From assembly GCF_946478835.1 (NCBI RefSeq), contig NZ_CAMLDV010000067.1:1-18462 (forward strand): a stretch of DNA of 18,462 nt, given 5' to 3'. The stretch comes from an uncultured Bdellovibrio sp. GTDB taxonomy: Bacteria > Bdellovibrionota > Bdellovibrionia > Bdellovibrionales > Bdellovibrionaceae. The position numbers and the translations under genes are program-made. Of this stretch, positions 6,982 through 13,665 are shown one piece after another (the first letter of the stretch is position 1; the number at the start of each line of letters is the position of its first letter). The notes beneath the pieces were generated by a model. It did no database searches and was not told the origin of the DNA. It was given only the letters and a program-made list of their open reading frames with translations.

Positions 6982-9900
6982 TTAGTGAGCTACGCGCACT
7001 TTAAATTTGTTTTCAAATATCGCGTAAAGAGTTGGTAACACGATCAACGTCAAAAGCGTTGAAGACACAATCCCACCGATCACCACAGAAGCCAGAGGCC
7101 TTTGCACCTCAGCTCCAATCCCCGTTGAGAGCATCATTGGTAAAAAACCAAAAATAGCCACAAGGGCCGTCATCAAAACGGGACGAAGACGGATGAGTGT
7201 TCCTTCGATCACAAGCTCTTTGCCAGTTTTTCCTTCAAGCTTAAGCTGATTAAAATAGTTCACCAAAACAACGCCGTTTAAAACCGCAATTCCAGAAAGA
7301 GCAATAAACCCGACACCTGCAGAAATACTAAATGGCAATCCATTGGCAATCAGTCCGATCACGCCTCCGACTAAAGCAAACGGAATGCAGGAGAAAATCA
7401 ACATCGTCTGACCCAGACTTTTAAACGCAGCATAGATCATTAAAAGAACCAGAATCAAAGCGACGGGAGTCAGAAGCAATAAACGGTTGCGCGCTTCTTG
7501 AAGGTTTTTAAAATTCCCTCCCCATTGCAGATAATATCCTAGAGGCAGTTCAATAGCTTTTTCAACCGCTTCTTGCGCTTCGTTCACAAAACTTTCTGTA
7601 TCGCGACCGCGCAGATTGATCAGCACCGCCGAACGACGGTTGGAATCTTCACGATTGATGGAACCAAACGTTTCTGCAAATTTGGAAGTCGCAAGGTTCG
7701 ACAAAGCCGTTGTCGAATTAGAACCCAATCCCACCGGCAAAGCACGAATCGTCGCCAGATCCGAGCGCTCTTCATCACTGAGTCGAACAACAATCGGATA
7801 CTTTCTTTCATTCTCATAAAGGTACCCAGCTTCTTGTCCTCCAAGAGCAATTGAAATGGTACTTAGAACTTCAGAGATATCAGCGCCATATTTTTGAATG
7901 GCTTCTTCTTTGGGTTCAACCCGCAAGACAGGACTGGTTCCCGCTAAGTCCACTTCAACGTCTCCAGCTCCTGGAACTTGCGCTACCACTTCTTGAACTT
8001 TCTTTGCGAGATCCATATTGGTCTGCAAATCAGGGCCAAAAACTTTCACAGAAACATCGGCCCTGGTTCCTTCAAGCAATTCATTGAAACGCATTTGAAT
8101 CGGCTGTGACGCCAAATAATTTTGGCCTGGCAATTCTTTTTCTAAACGGGCGATCAAAGTTTTTACCAAAGACTCATAAGTGTGCTTTTTTCCTTCATAG
8201 GATTTCGGCCACTCAGAACGATCTTTCAACATGATGTAAGTATCAGAGATATTCACACCCATAGGATCTGTTGCGACCTCGCTGGTTCCGATGCGCGAAA
8301 AGACATTTTCGACTTCAGGAAATTCTTTGATAATTTTATCGGCCTTCAATTGGAAGGCCATGGATTGATCCAAGCTGATATTCACAGGACGAATCATATG
8401 AAAGGCGTAAGAACCTTCACTGAGTTGCGGTAAAAACTCAGCTCCGCGTTTGGCGAAAAGCACAGCGCCAATTAAAACTGAAATCACCGCCACTGACAGT
8501 GTCGCCGTCTTGTGTTTAAAAGTGATTTCAAGCAGAGGTTGGTAAGCCTTTCTGATCCACTCCATAAAACGCGGTTCTTTGTCCTTCGCGTTTCCGGACA
8601 AGATTAATGAAGCCAGCGCTGGCGCTGTTGTAAAAGACAGAACCAAGGCCGACGCCACAGCAATCGCAAATGTCGCTGCCATCGGTGTAAACATTTTTCC
8701 TTCAACACCTACAAGCGCAAAGATCGGTAGAAACACCACAATAACAATCAGTTCGCCAAAGCCCGCAGCGACACGCACTTCAACGGCCGCTTCATAAACG
8801 GCATTCTGAACCTCTTCTTTGGTTAATGCCCGTCCAAACTCTTTGCTCTTTTTGTGAACGAAGCGCACGCAGTTATCAATCAAGATCACGGTACCGTCGA
8901 CGATGATACCAAAATCAAGAGCTCCTAAGCTCATCAGGTTTCCGGAAAGACCTAAAGGTTTCATCACTAAAAAGGTTGCCAGCAATGACAGAGGAATCGT
9001 AATCGCAGTGATGACTGCGGCACGAATATTTCCAATAAGCAGGAACAACACGACAATAACCAGTGTCGCCCCCATCAAAAGATTGTGCTCAACCGTACCC
9101 AGTGTCGCATTAACCAAATCCGACCTGTTATAGACCGTCGTCATCTCGATATCTTCAGGCAAAGTCTTTTTAATTTCTTCGATCTTGCCTTGAACACGTG
9201 TTGAAACCGTCCGGCTGTTTTCTCCCAAGAGCATCATCACAGTTCCCAGCACAGTCTCTTGACCGTTTAAGGTCGCAGCTCCCGTGCGCAGTTCTTTTCC
9301 CAATCGCACTTTGGCAATATCGCCCACTTTCACGATACGAAAAGAGTCCAATTGTTTGACTGGAACCTTTTCAATATCTGCTGCCGATTTAAAAAGTCCA
9401 ATTCCTTGCACAAGAAATTGTTCTGCCGTCTGCGCGATATATCCGCCACCGACGTTTTTATTGACCTTCTCTAAAGCCTCCACGATTTCTTCAAAATGAA
9501 TTCCATAAGAAGCCATTTTTTTGACATCGGGTTGAACGTGGAATTGCTTTTCAAATCCCCCCGTGGTGTTGATTTCTGCGACACCCTCGACTGTCAAAAG
9601 GCGCGGCTTCACAAACCAATCTTGAAGAGCCTTAATCTCCATCATTTGTTTTAAGCGGGCTTCGGGATTTTGCGCAGGTTTCTTAAAATCCAAAGTATAT
9701 TGATAAATTTCACCCAGTCCCGTTGAAACAGGTCCAAGCTTTGCCTCCGCCCCTTTCGGAAGCTCCGGCAATACTCCTTGCAAACGTTCCGTCACCATTT
9801 GTCTTGCGCGATAAATATCAACGGTATCTTTAAAAACCACCGTGACCTGCGAAAGACCAAAACGAGTGATGGAGCGTACTTCGGTCACACCAGCAATTCC

Positions 9901-10122
9901 GCGCATGGAGGATTCCACGGGAAAGGTGATCGTGCGTTCAATCTCTTCTGGCGCCAGGCCTTCGATTGTCGTGTTCACTTGCACTTGGTTGTTTGTGATA
10001 TCAGGAACGGCATCAATGGGCAGGTGTTGAAAAGAATAAACTCCGGCCAACGCCAATATTCCTGTAAAAAGCAAAACCAAGGCGCGATTATAAACTGAAA
10101 AATGAATTATTTTGTTAATCAT
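6982..10122 (-). CDS. czcA: Heavy-metal RND efflux pump, CzcA family
   Basis: A 1046-residue inner-membrane proton/metal antiporter of the HME-RND family, full length. It has TM1 near residues 12-32, a first periplasmic loop and TM2-6 at about 340-510. A second loop begins at about 560, and TM8-12 lie at about 880-1040. The TM4 proton-relay motif is DFGIIVDGTVILIDN, with Asp403, Asp409 and Asp416; CzcA of Cupriavidus has Asp, Asp and Glu at these places. The segment ATDPMGVNISDTYIMLKDR resembles the Zn/Co/Cd-exporting CzcA/NccA branch. It does not resemble the Met-rich CusA branch for Cu/Ag. Divalent metal is therefore the likely substrate, by family inference. An AAGGAT Shine-Dalgarno precedes the ATG. 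The gene lies 8 bases after the mini-adaptor gene and is last in the operon. Confidence 0.93.
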   Translation of the reverse strand: MINKIIHFSVYNRALVLLFTGILALAGVYSFQHLPIDAVPDITNNQVQVNTTIEGLAPEEIERTITFPVESSMRGIAGVTEVRSITRFGLSQVTVVFKDTVDIYRARQMVTERLQGVLPELPKGAEAKLGPVSTGLGEIYQYTLDFKKPAQNPEARLKQMMEIKALQDWFVKPRLLTVEGVAEINTTGGFEKQFHVQPDVKKMASYGIHFEEIVEALEKVNKNVGGGYIAQTAEQFLVQGIGLFKSAADIEKVPVKQLDSFRIVKVGDIAKVRLGKELRTGAATLNGQETVLGTVMMLLGENSRTVSTRVQGKIEEIKKTLPEDIEMTTVYNRSDLVNATLGTVEHNLLMGATLVIVVLFLLIGNIRAAVITAITIPLSLLATFLVMKPLGLSGNLMSLGALDFGIIVDGTVILIDNCVRFVHKKSKEFGRALTKEEVQNAVYEAAVEVRVAAGFGELIVIVVFLPIFALVGVEGKMFTPMAATFAIAVASALVLSFTTAPALASLILSGNAKDKEPRFMEWIRKAYQPLLEITFKHKTATLSVAVISVLIGAVLFAKRGAEFLPQLSEGSYAFHMIRPVNISLDQSMAFQLKADKIIKEFPEVENVFSRIGTSEVATDPMGVNISDTYIMLKDRSEWPKSYEGKKHTYESLVKTLIARLEKELPGQNYLASQPIQMRFNELLEGTRADVSVKVFGPDLQTNMDLAKKVQEVVAQVPGAGDVEVDLAGTSPVLRVEPKEEAIQKYGADISEVLSTISIALGGQEAGYLYENERKYPIVVRLSDEERSDLATIRALPVGLGSNSTTALSNLATSKFAETFGSINREDSNRRSAVLINLRGRDTESFVNEAQEAVEKAIELPLGYYLQWGGNFKNLQEARNRLLLLTPVALILVLLMIYAAFKSLGQTMLIFSCIPFALVGGVIGLIANGLPFSISAGVGFIALSGIAVLNGVVLVNYFNQLKLEGKTGKELVIEGTLIRLRPVLMTALVAIFGFLPMMLSTGIGAEVQRPLASVVIGGIVSSTLLTLIVLPTLYAIFENKFKVRVAH

Positions 10123-10130
10123 AAATATCC

Positions 10131-10607
10131 TTAGTGGCTGTGTCCTTCAGGAGCGCCGCCTGATGCTACGATTTCGGCGGTTCTTAAAAAGCCAACTCCT
10201 TGCACAACGACCTCATCGCCAGCTTGCAAGTCCTTTGATTTGATTTTTACTTGAGAACCGTTTTTCGAAATCGTGTCAAAATCAATGCGCTTGTAAAAGC
10301 CTTCGCGCACTCGATAGAGATTCACTTCTTCGCCGGAATATAAAACGGCACTGGCAGGAACTTCCCAAGAGACCGCCCCTTTTAAAGCCACCGTTTTAAG
10401 TTCAAAGTTCTTAAGAGCTTCCGGAGAAAGTTTAAATCCGTCATGCTCGTCAAAAGACGTAATTCCTTTATCAGGTCCTACGCTGGCATTTTCTTCGGAC
10501 TCGTCACCACCATGCTCATGACTCTCTTCGTGATCGTGACCTTCACTAGCAACGGCGGTCCATCCATAAATAGCTACGCAAAATACAACAATTAAGATTT
10601 TTTTCAT
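10131..10607 (-). CDS. Miniature CzcB-like periplasmic adaptor (truncated RND membrane-fusion protein)
   Basis: A 158-residue exported protein in the place where czcB normally lies. Residues 1-20 are a signal peptide ending AVA. A His/acidic stretch follows (SEGHDHEESHEHGGDESEEN, about 21-40), and HSH ends the protein; both could bind metal. FKLSPEALKNFELKTVAL (58-75) matches the start of the CzcB adaptor core. WEVPASAVLYSGEEVNLYRV to about residue 147, including LQAGDEVVVQGVGFL, matches the C-terminal beta-barrel and membrane-proximal region. The barrel-sandwich (lipoyl-like) domain and alpha-hairpin that normally lie between, about 200 residues, are absent. The frame is intact, with a GGTGGAG Shine-Dalgarno and an ATGA overlap with the upstream gene, so this is not an obvious pseudogene. 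It could be a mini-adaptor or a periplasmic metal-binding partner. Confidence 0.8.
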   Translation of the reverse strand: MKKILIVVFCVAIYGWTAVASEGHDHEESHEHGGDESEENASVGPDKGITSFDEHDGFKLSPEALKNFELKTVALKGAVSWEVPASAVLYSGEEVNLYRVREGFYKRIDFDTISKNGSQVKIKSKDLQAGDEVVVQGVGFLRTAEIVASGGAPEGHSH

Positions 10608-11815
10608 AAATTTAACTCCACCGATTCGCCCTGAAGAATGCGCAAATCTAAATAAGCTTTCGCGGCTTTTGTTTCTCTTTCACTGCGGGTCTTTTCAAAA
10701 TCCACCAAGGAACGATGCGCCTCAATCACAAGGGAGCTTGGCACCACTCCACGAGCAAAAAGACTTTCCATACGCTGGTGATTTTTATCGAGCACTTTTC
10801 CCGTCGGTGTTTCTTCTAAAGCTTTCACCGAGCGCCGATAGATTTTTAGAAGTCGATCTTTTTCCGCCTGCAGTTCCTGAAGAGCTAAGTTCTTGCGAGT
10901 CTCTGCTGACTGTAAAAGAGCATTGGCCGTCGCCTTGTTCCCACCATTCAGGCTTAAAACCGGCAAAGGCATGCTTAAATTCACACCATAATGTTCCGTA
11001 TTTTTCCCATCTTCTTTTGTAAACTTCGCTGACGGACCGATGCTCATTGTGGGCCAAGCATCTCCGCGCGCTTTCGTCAATTCACCCTGAGCAATACGAA
11101 TTTCCGAATCATAAAGAGCTAAAAGCGGCGACGATTTCAGATCAGCATTGTGATTCTCAAGAACCGGCCATTTTGCGCTTGTCGTTGGAAGAGTTTTTTT
11201 AATCACCTCAAGGCTTAATCCGGTGTTGATTTGGAAATACGATTCTAAGCTCGCCAGCTCTTCATCGTATTCCATTTTCTTAAATCCATAATCTCCTTTA
11301 GCGACTCTAAAAACCGTCAAAGTCACCTCTTGCTCTGGAGATCGCAGCGGTCGGGACTCATACTGCTTCACTAGTTTCGTGAATGTTTCTAGCGATTCTT
11401 CCATTAAACCTTGTTCGGAATAAAACTGACGAAGACGCAAAAGCTTTAAAAGAGTCTGTTTACGCACTTGAGCTTTGGCTAAGAACAACTCTTGCTCCGC
11501 CCGGCCAGCTTCACCCTCTGCCACTTCCTTACGCCCTTTGCGTTTCCCGCCAAGCTCAATCGGAAATGCCAAAGAGACATCCGTTTCATCTTTTACACTT
11601 TCGACACTAAGTTCAGGATTCAAAAGCTGAGTTGCGGCGCCAGTAGCGGCTCTTTTCGCATTCACCATGGATTCTGCACGCAAAACTTCAGGAGAACGCG
11701 ATTCGGCGCACGCGATAATTTGTTGATAAGTCGTTACATTGCCACAGGCCTCTGTTTTCGCCCATGCCATGGACGAAACAAAAAGAGCCAGTGGAACTAA
11801 TCTTAAATAAGACAT
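10604..11815 (-). CDS. czcC: CzcC-like outer-membrane efflux factor (TolC family)
   Basis: A 403-residue exported protein with a signal peptide (about 1-19, ending AWA). It has the two-repeat helical layout of TolC-family outer-membrane factors. The first repeat contains NPELSVE and the beta-hairpin step DVSLAFPIELGGKRKGR. The second has GVNLSMPLPVLSLNGGN, the equivalent strand with the usual Pro-Leu, followed by long helices rich in Ala, Glu and Lys. Such proteins form the trimeric outer-membrane duct of a tripartite metal pump. A start at 11815 is supported by AGGTG on the minus strand. The stop overlaps the start of the mini-adaptor gene by four bases. The CzcI-like gene lies 49 bases upstream. 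Confidence 0.85.
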   Translation of the reverse strand: MSYLRLVPLALFVSSMAWAKTEACGNVTTYQQIIACAESRSPEVLRAESMVNAKRAATGAATQLLNPELSVESVKDETDVSLAFPIELGGKRKGRKEVAEGEAGRAEQELFLAKAQVRKQTLLKLLRLRQFYSEQGLMEESLETFTKLVKQYESRPLRSPEQEVTLTVFRVAKGDYGFKKMEYDEELASLESYFQINTGLSLEVIKKTLPTTSAKWPVLENHNADLKSSPLLALYDSEIRIAQGELTKARGDAWPTMSIGPSAKFTKEDGKNTEHYGVNLSMPLPVLSLNGGNKATANALLQSAETRKNLALQELQAEKDRLLKIYRRSVKALEETPTGKVLDKNHQRMESLFARGVVPSSLVIEAHRSLVDFEKTRSERETKAAKAYLDLRILQGESVELNL

Positions 11816-11864
11816 AGGTCACACCTTTTAAATTTTTATTTAAATTAAAGAGATTCGCGGAAAA

Positions 11865-12209
11865 CTAAGCGGTGTGCTTGGGAGGCTGAAATGGACCGTC
11901 GATCGAGCGGTCTAAAAGATTCTTATTTTTTTGAGTATAAAGGGAGCCTAAAATCAAAGGCGACGCTAAACCCGTGTCTTCTGATGACAATAAAATTGCA
12001 CAATGTCCTAAGTGACAATGCCCCGTTGCGCAAGGGTCCACATCTTGGTGTTCGCAATTTGTCGCCGAATCATGCCACTCAGTTTGTAATGAAACTTCGA
12101 CCGAAGTTTTTTCTTGGTGAAGATGAAAGGAGAGTGCACTTCCGACCAGAACCGAAGCCAGGGATACAACAAGCGTTAGAAAAATAAAAGATCGAAACAC
12201 TCTGTTCAC
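11865..12209 (-). CDS. Small Cys/His-rich exported protein, CzcI-like
   Basis: A 114-residue protein with an N-terminal hydrophobic segment (about residues 7-27) that reads as a signal peptide or membrane anchor. The mature part holds a cluster of possible metal ligands: His29 and His31 (FHLHQ), His46, Cys52, His54, Cys60, and then GHCHLGHC with His64, Cys65, His66, His69 and Cys70. It is the first gene of the metal-efflux operon. This matches the place and style of CzcI of Cupriavidus, a small periplasmic protein that tunes expression of the czc pump. Sequence identity to CzcI cannot be judged here, so the role is inference from composition and position. The start is a GTG at 12207-12209; the upstream frame is closed by a stop at 12240-12242 and has no ATG. 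Its Shine-Dalgarno is poor. Confidence 0.65.
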   Translation of the reverse strand: MNRVFRSFIFLTLVVSLASVLVGSALSFHLHQEKTSVEVSLQTEWHDSATNCEHQDVDPCATGHCHLGHCAILLSSEDTGLASPLILGSLYTQKNKNLLDRSIDGPFQPPKHTA

Positions 12210-12238
12210 ACCAGAAATATATGCTAAATAAGCTTCCC

Positions 12239-12267
12239 ATTACAAGTTCTTTACCGAGAAATAACAA
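12239..12267 (-). promoter_or_regulatory. Sigma-70-type promoter candidate for the metal-efflux operon
   Basis: On the minus strand a -35 box TTGTTA (12267-12262) is followed after exactly 17 bases by a -10 box TGTAAT (12244-12239). Transcription would start near 12232, about 23 bases before the GTG start of the CzcI-like gene. Box matches and spacing are good, and the site sits in the only sizeable gap before the operon. A second A/T-rich -10-like stretch closer to the GTG would leave almost no leader and is less likely. Confidence 0.5.
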
Positions 12268-12271
12268 TATC

Positions 12272-12284
12272 TCTCAGTCTGAGA
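12272..12284. promoter_or_regulatory. Perfect inverted repeat, possible operator
   Basis: TCTCAG and CTGAGA form a perfect 6-bp dyad around a single T. The dyad lies five bases upstream of the proposed -35 box of the metal-efflux promoter, where an activator or a metal-responsive regulator could bind. No regulator gene is present in the window. The dyad is short, so chance occurrence is possible. Confidence 0.35.
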
Positions 12285-12324
12285 TTTATTGTCACAAAAG
12301 TTCCTCGTCTTTCCTAATGCAATT

Positions 12325-12359
12325 GCAAGGAACTTGCTCCCTCAATGCAAGTGAACTGC
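12325..12359. repeat. Two near-direct 13-bp repeats 22 bp apart (GCAAG-n-AACT-n-GC)
   Basis: GCAAGGAACTTGC at 12325-12337 is itself a perfect 5-bp dyad around GAA. A close copy, GCAAGTGAACTGC, lies at 12347-12359. The starts are 22 bp apart, two helical turns, so a protein could bind both on one face. A palindrome TGCAATTGCA (12318-12327) overlaps the first copy. The cluster lies between the divergent metal operon and the secreted-protein gene and could serve either. Confidence 0.35.
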
Positions 12360-12367
12360 GACTATGT

Positions 12368-12390
12368 AAAACCCCACAGTTTTGGGTTTT
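12368..12390 (+). terminator. AAAACCC/GGGTTTT hairpin with T-rich tail, terminator-like
   Basis: AAAACCC (12368-12374) and GGGTTTT (12384-12390) form a perfect 7-bp stem with a 9-base loop, followed on the plus strand by ATTTTG. It looks like a weak plus-strand terminator, but no gene precedes it on that strand. It may mark an unannotated short transcript, or it may be part of the promoter region of the gene that starts at 12446. Confidence 0.3.
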
Positions 12391-12413
12391 ATTTTGTCTG
12401 GTCTTTATTCCTG

Positions 12414-12443
12414 TATAAAACTTCCTCCACTAATACGGAGGAA
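12414..12443 (+). promoter_or_regulatory. TATAAA box and hairpin over the ribosome-binding site of the 12446 gene
   Basis: A -10-like TATAAA lies at 12414-12419 without a convincing -35 box. Just after it, TTCCTCC (12422-12428) is perfectly complementary to GGAGGAA (12437-12443), with an 8-base loop. The 3' arm contains the strong Shine-Dalgarno GGAGG, four bases before the ATG. In a transcript that includes both arms the hairpin would hide the ribosome-binding site. If transcription starts about seven bases after TATAAA, the 5' arm would be cut and the site would be free. Confidence 0.4.
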
Positions 12444-12445
12444 AA

Positions 12446-12883
12446 ATGAAATATCTATTATCAACAGCCCTAATACTATTCACCTGCACTCAAGCTTTTG
12501 CTGCGGAGATCACGCCAGGCAATCTGGTAGGACGCTACAAAGTGGAAGCGAAAGCGGGATTCCAACGCGTTTATTTAAACTTTCGCGTTGTAAATACCAA
12601 AGAATTTGAACTGCAAAGAACTTATCCTGACGGCCACGGCGATGAAGTCTGCAACGGCACCTACTCGCTCAGCCCAAGCCTTTTCTGGGAAGATATCATT
12701 CTTGCTAGCGGCAAAACCTTCCAAGGTGTCTTTAGCTGCCCAAGTAATCGCTCTCGCAGCATCAACTTCAATATCGATTTTGAAAATAAAACGACGGATG
12801 ATCTTTCTCAAGGTACGAGCGTGACCGTGACGAGCTCTTTAGCTCCAGGCCGACGTATCAACGCTTACGTGAAGAAACAATAG
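12446..12883 (+). CDS. Secreted hypothetical protein, about 14 kDa mature
   Basis: A 145-residue protein I do not recognise. Residues 1-19 are a clear Sec signal peptide (MKYLLSTALILFTCTQAFA) with cleavage expected before AEITP. The mature part looks beta-rich: alternating polar and hydrophobic strands such as GRYKVEAKAGFQRVYLNFRV. It has two Cys (VCNGTYSL and FSCPSNRS) that could form a disulfide. The pattern 'lipocalin-like or copper-resistance-like small barrel' is possible but not shown. The ATG is chosen for the GGAGG site four bases upstream. The gene is divergent from the metal-efflux operon and convergent with another secreted-protein gene, with a shared terminator in between. Confidence 0.75.
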   Translation: MKYLLSTALILFTCTQAFAAEITPGNLVGRYKVEAKAGFQRVYLNFRVVNTKEFELQRTYPDGHGDEVCNGTYSLSPSLFWEDIILASGKTFQGVFSCPSNRSRSINFNIDFENKTTDDLSQGTSVTVTSSLAPGRRINAYVKKQ

Positions 12884-12891
12884 AAAATAAA

Positions 12892-12918
12892 AAAGCCCTT
12901 CAAATGCTGAAGGGCTTT
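12892..12918. terminator. Bidirectional Rho-independent terminator
   Basis: AAAGCCCTTCA (12892-12902) and TGAAGGGCTTT (12908-12918) form a perfect 11-bp stem with a 5-base loop. On the minus strand the stem is followed by a long T-rich tract (complement of 12884-12891 and beyond), so it is a strong terminator for the gene ending at 12941. On the plus strand the tail is CCTCTC, weaker, though the stem itself ends in three T. It serves both convergent secreted-protein genes. Confidence 0.85.
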
Positions 12919-12940
12919 CCTCTCAACTTAGCAGACTCCA

Positions 12941-13462
12941 CTAATCTACGGCTTCAATTCTTAATTTATCAATGCCCACTTGAACACCAACACCTTTAAG
13001 CAGTTGTAGCGAAATGTTAAACGCCAACTGGGGCAATCCAACTTTCACTGCCGTGAATGCTCCGACACCGCCAATAATAGCCGCTTCACCTTGAGCTACT
13101 TTGTACTTACCAAGAATCACGCTAGGTGATGAATTAAATAAACTGATTTCTGAAGACACACCGGCAAGTTTGAAGTAACCAGCTCCCACTGTGGGACCCA
13201 ACCAGTGATGACCAATGGTGATCTTAACGTTTTGACTGTAATGCTTATTCACAAGGCCTTTGCACGTCAAAGTTCCGTAAGCCACGGTTGAAAAATGGCC
13301 CACGATAACTTTAAGTCCTTTGGAAGTACCTTTAAAAGCAAGTCCGCACGCCCAGGCGCGGCCATTGATGGATGCATCTCCTTGAGTTTGAGAATCTGCG
13401 GACTCTGCATGGGCAAAGACGCCCGCTAGACTTAACGCCAAAATCACAGCTAACTTTTTCAT
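12941..13462 (-). CDS. Secreted hypothetical protein, Gly-rich beta-type
   Basis: A 173-residue protein I do not recognise. It has a textbook signal peptide (MKKLAVILALSLAGVFAHA, cleaved before ESAD). The mature part is rich in Gly, Val and Lys with short alternating strands (GLKVIVGHFSTVAYGTLTC, VKITIGHHWLGPTVGAGYF), suggesting a beta-rich periplasmic or surface protein. Two Cys (residues about 39 and 67) may pair. The ATG at 13460-13462 is preferred over the GTG one codon upstream because AAGGAG lies six bases before it. The gene stands alone between the bidirectional terminator and the divergent xanthine dehydrogenase operon. It is not visibly related to the convergent secreted protein. 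Confidence 0.72.
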   Translation of the reverse strand: MKKLAVILALSLAGVFAHAESADSQTQGDASINGRAWACGLAFKGTSKGLKVIVGHFSTVAYGTLTCKGLVNKHYSQNVKITIGHHWLGPTVGAGYFKLAGVSSEISLFNSSPSVILGKYKVAQGEAAIIGGVGAFTAVKVGLPQLAFNISLQLLKGVGVQVGIDKLRIEAVD

Positions 13463-13665
13463 CACTTTCTCCTTGTTGTAAGTTGTTCTTGCCCTCTATG
13501 AAGAGCCAACCCTCTAAGAGAAGCAAGCCAACGGATGAAAGACATATCAAAGACGTTCCGGCTGCGTTCCTTTTCCGACGAGAGTTGGTAAGAACCCACC
13601 GCGCTTTTGCCGCCTCACACTGAATAAATCTTGTATTGACTGTCATTTTGTGAGAGCAATTTTAA

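Noticed and set aside
6982..10122. CusA-type copper/silver pump
   Set aside because: The region after TDP resembles CzcA/NccA (ATDPMGVNISDT) and the Met-rich copper-relay pattern of CusA is not evident.
10131..10607. Frameshifted remnant of a full-length czcB
   Set aside because: There is no adaptor-like sequence in other frames or in the flanking gaps (8 bases on one side, a 4-base overlap on the other), so the missing domains are absent and not merely out of frame.
12221..12418. Plus-strand open frame of 65 codons in the intergenic region
   Set aside because: No Shine-Dalgarno before its ATG, and it runs through the promoter, repeat and hairpin elements; its composition is not protein-like.
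13481..13530. CTTGC/GCAAG pair and repeated CTCT/AGAG words before the secreted-protein gene
   Set aside because: Short, imperfect and low-complexity; could be chance. Not strong enough for an operator call.
13332..13646. Minus-strand open frame of 104 codons across the start of a secreted-protein gene
   Set aside because: It overlaps the real signal-peptide gene out of frame, has no ribosome-binding site and no recognisable protein character.
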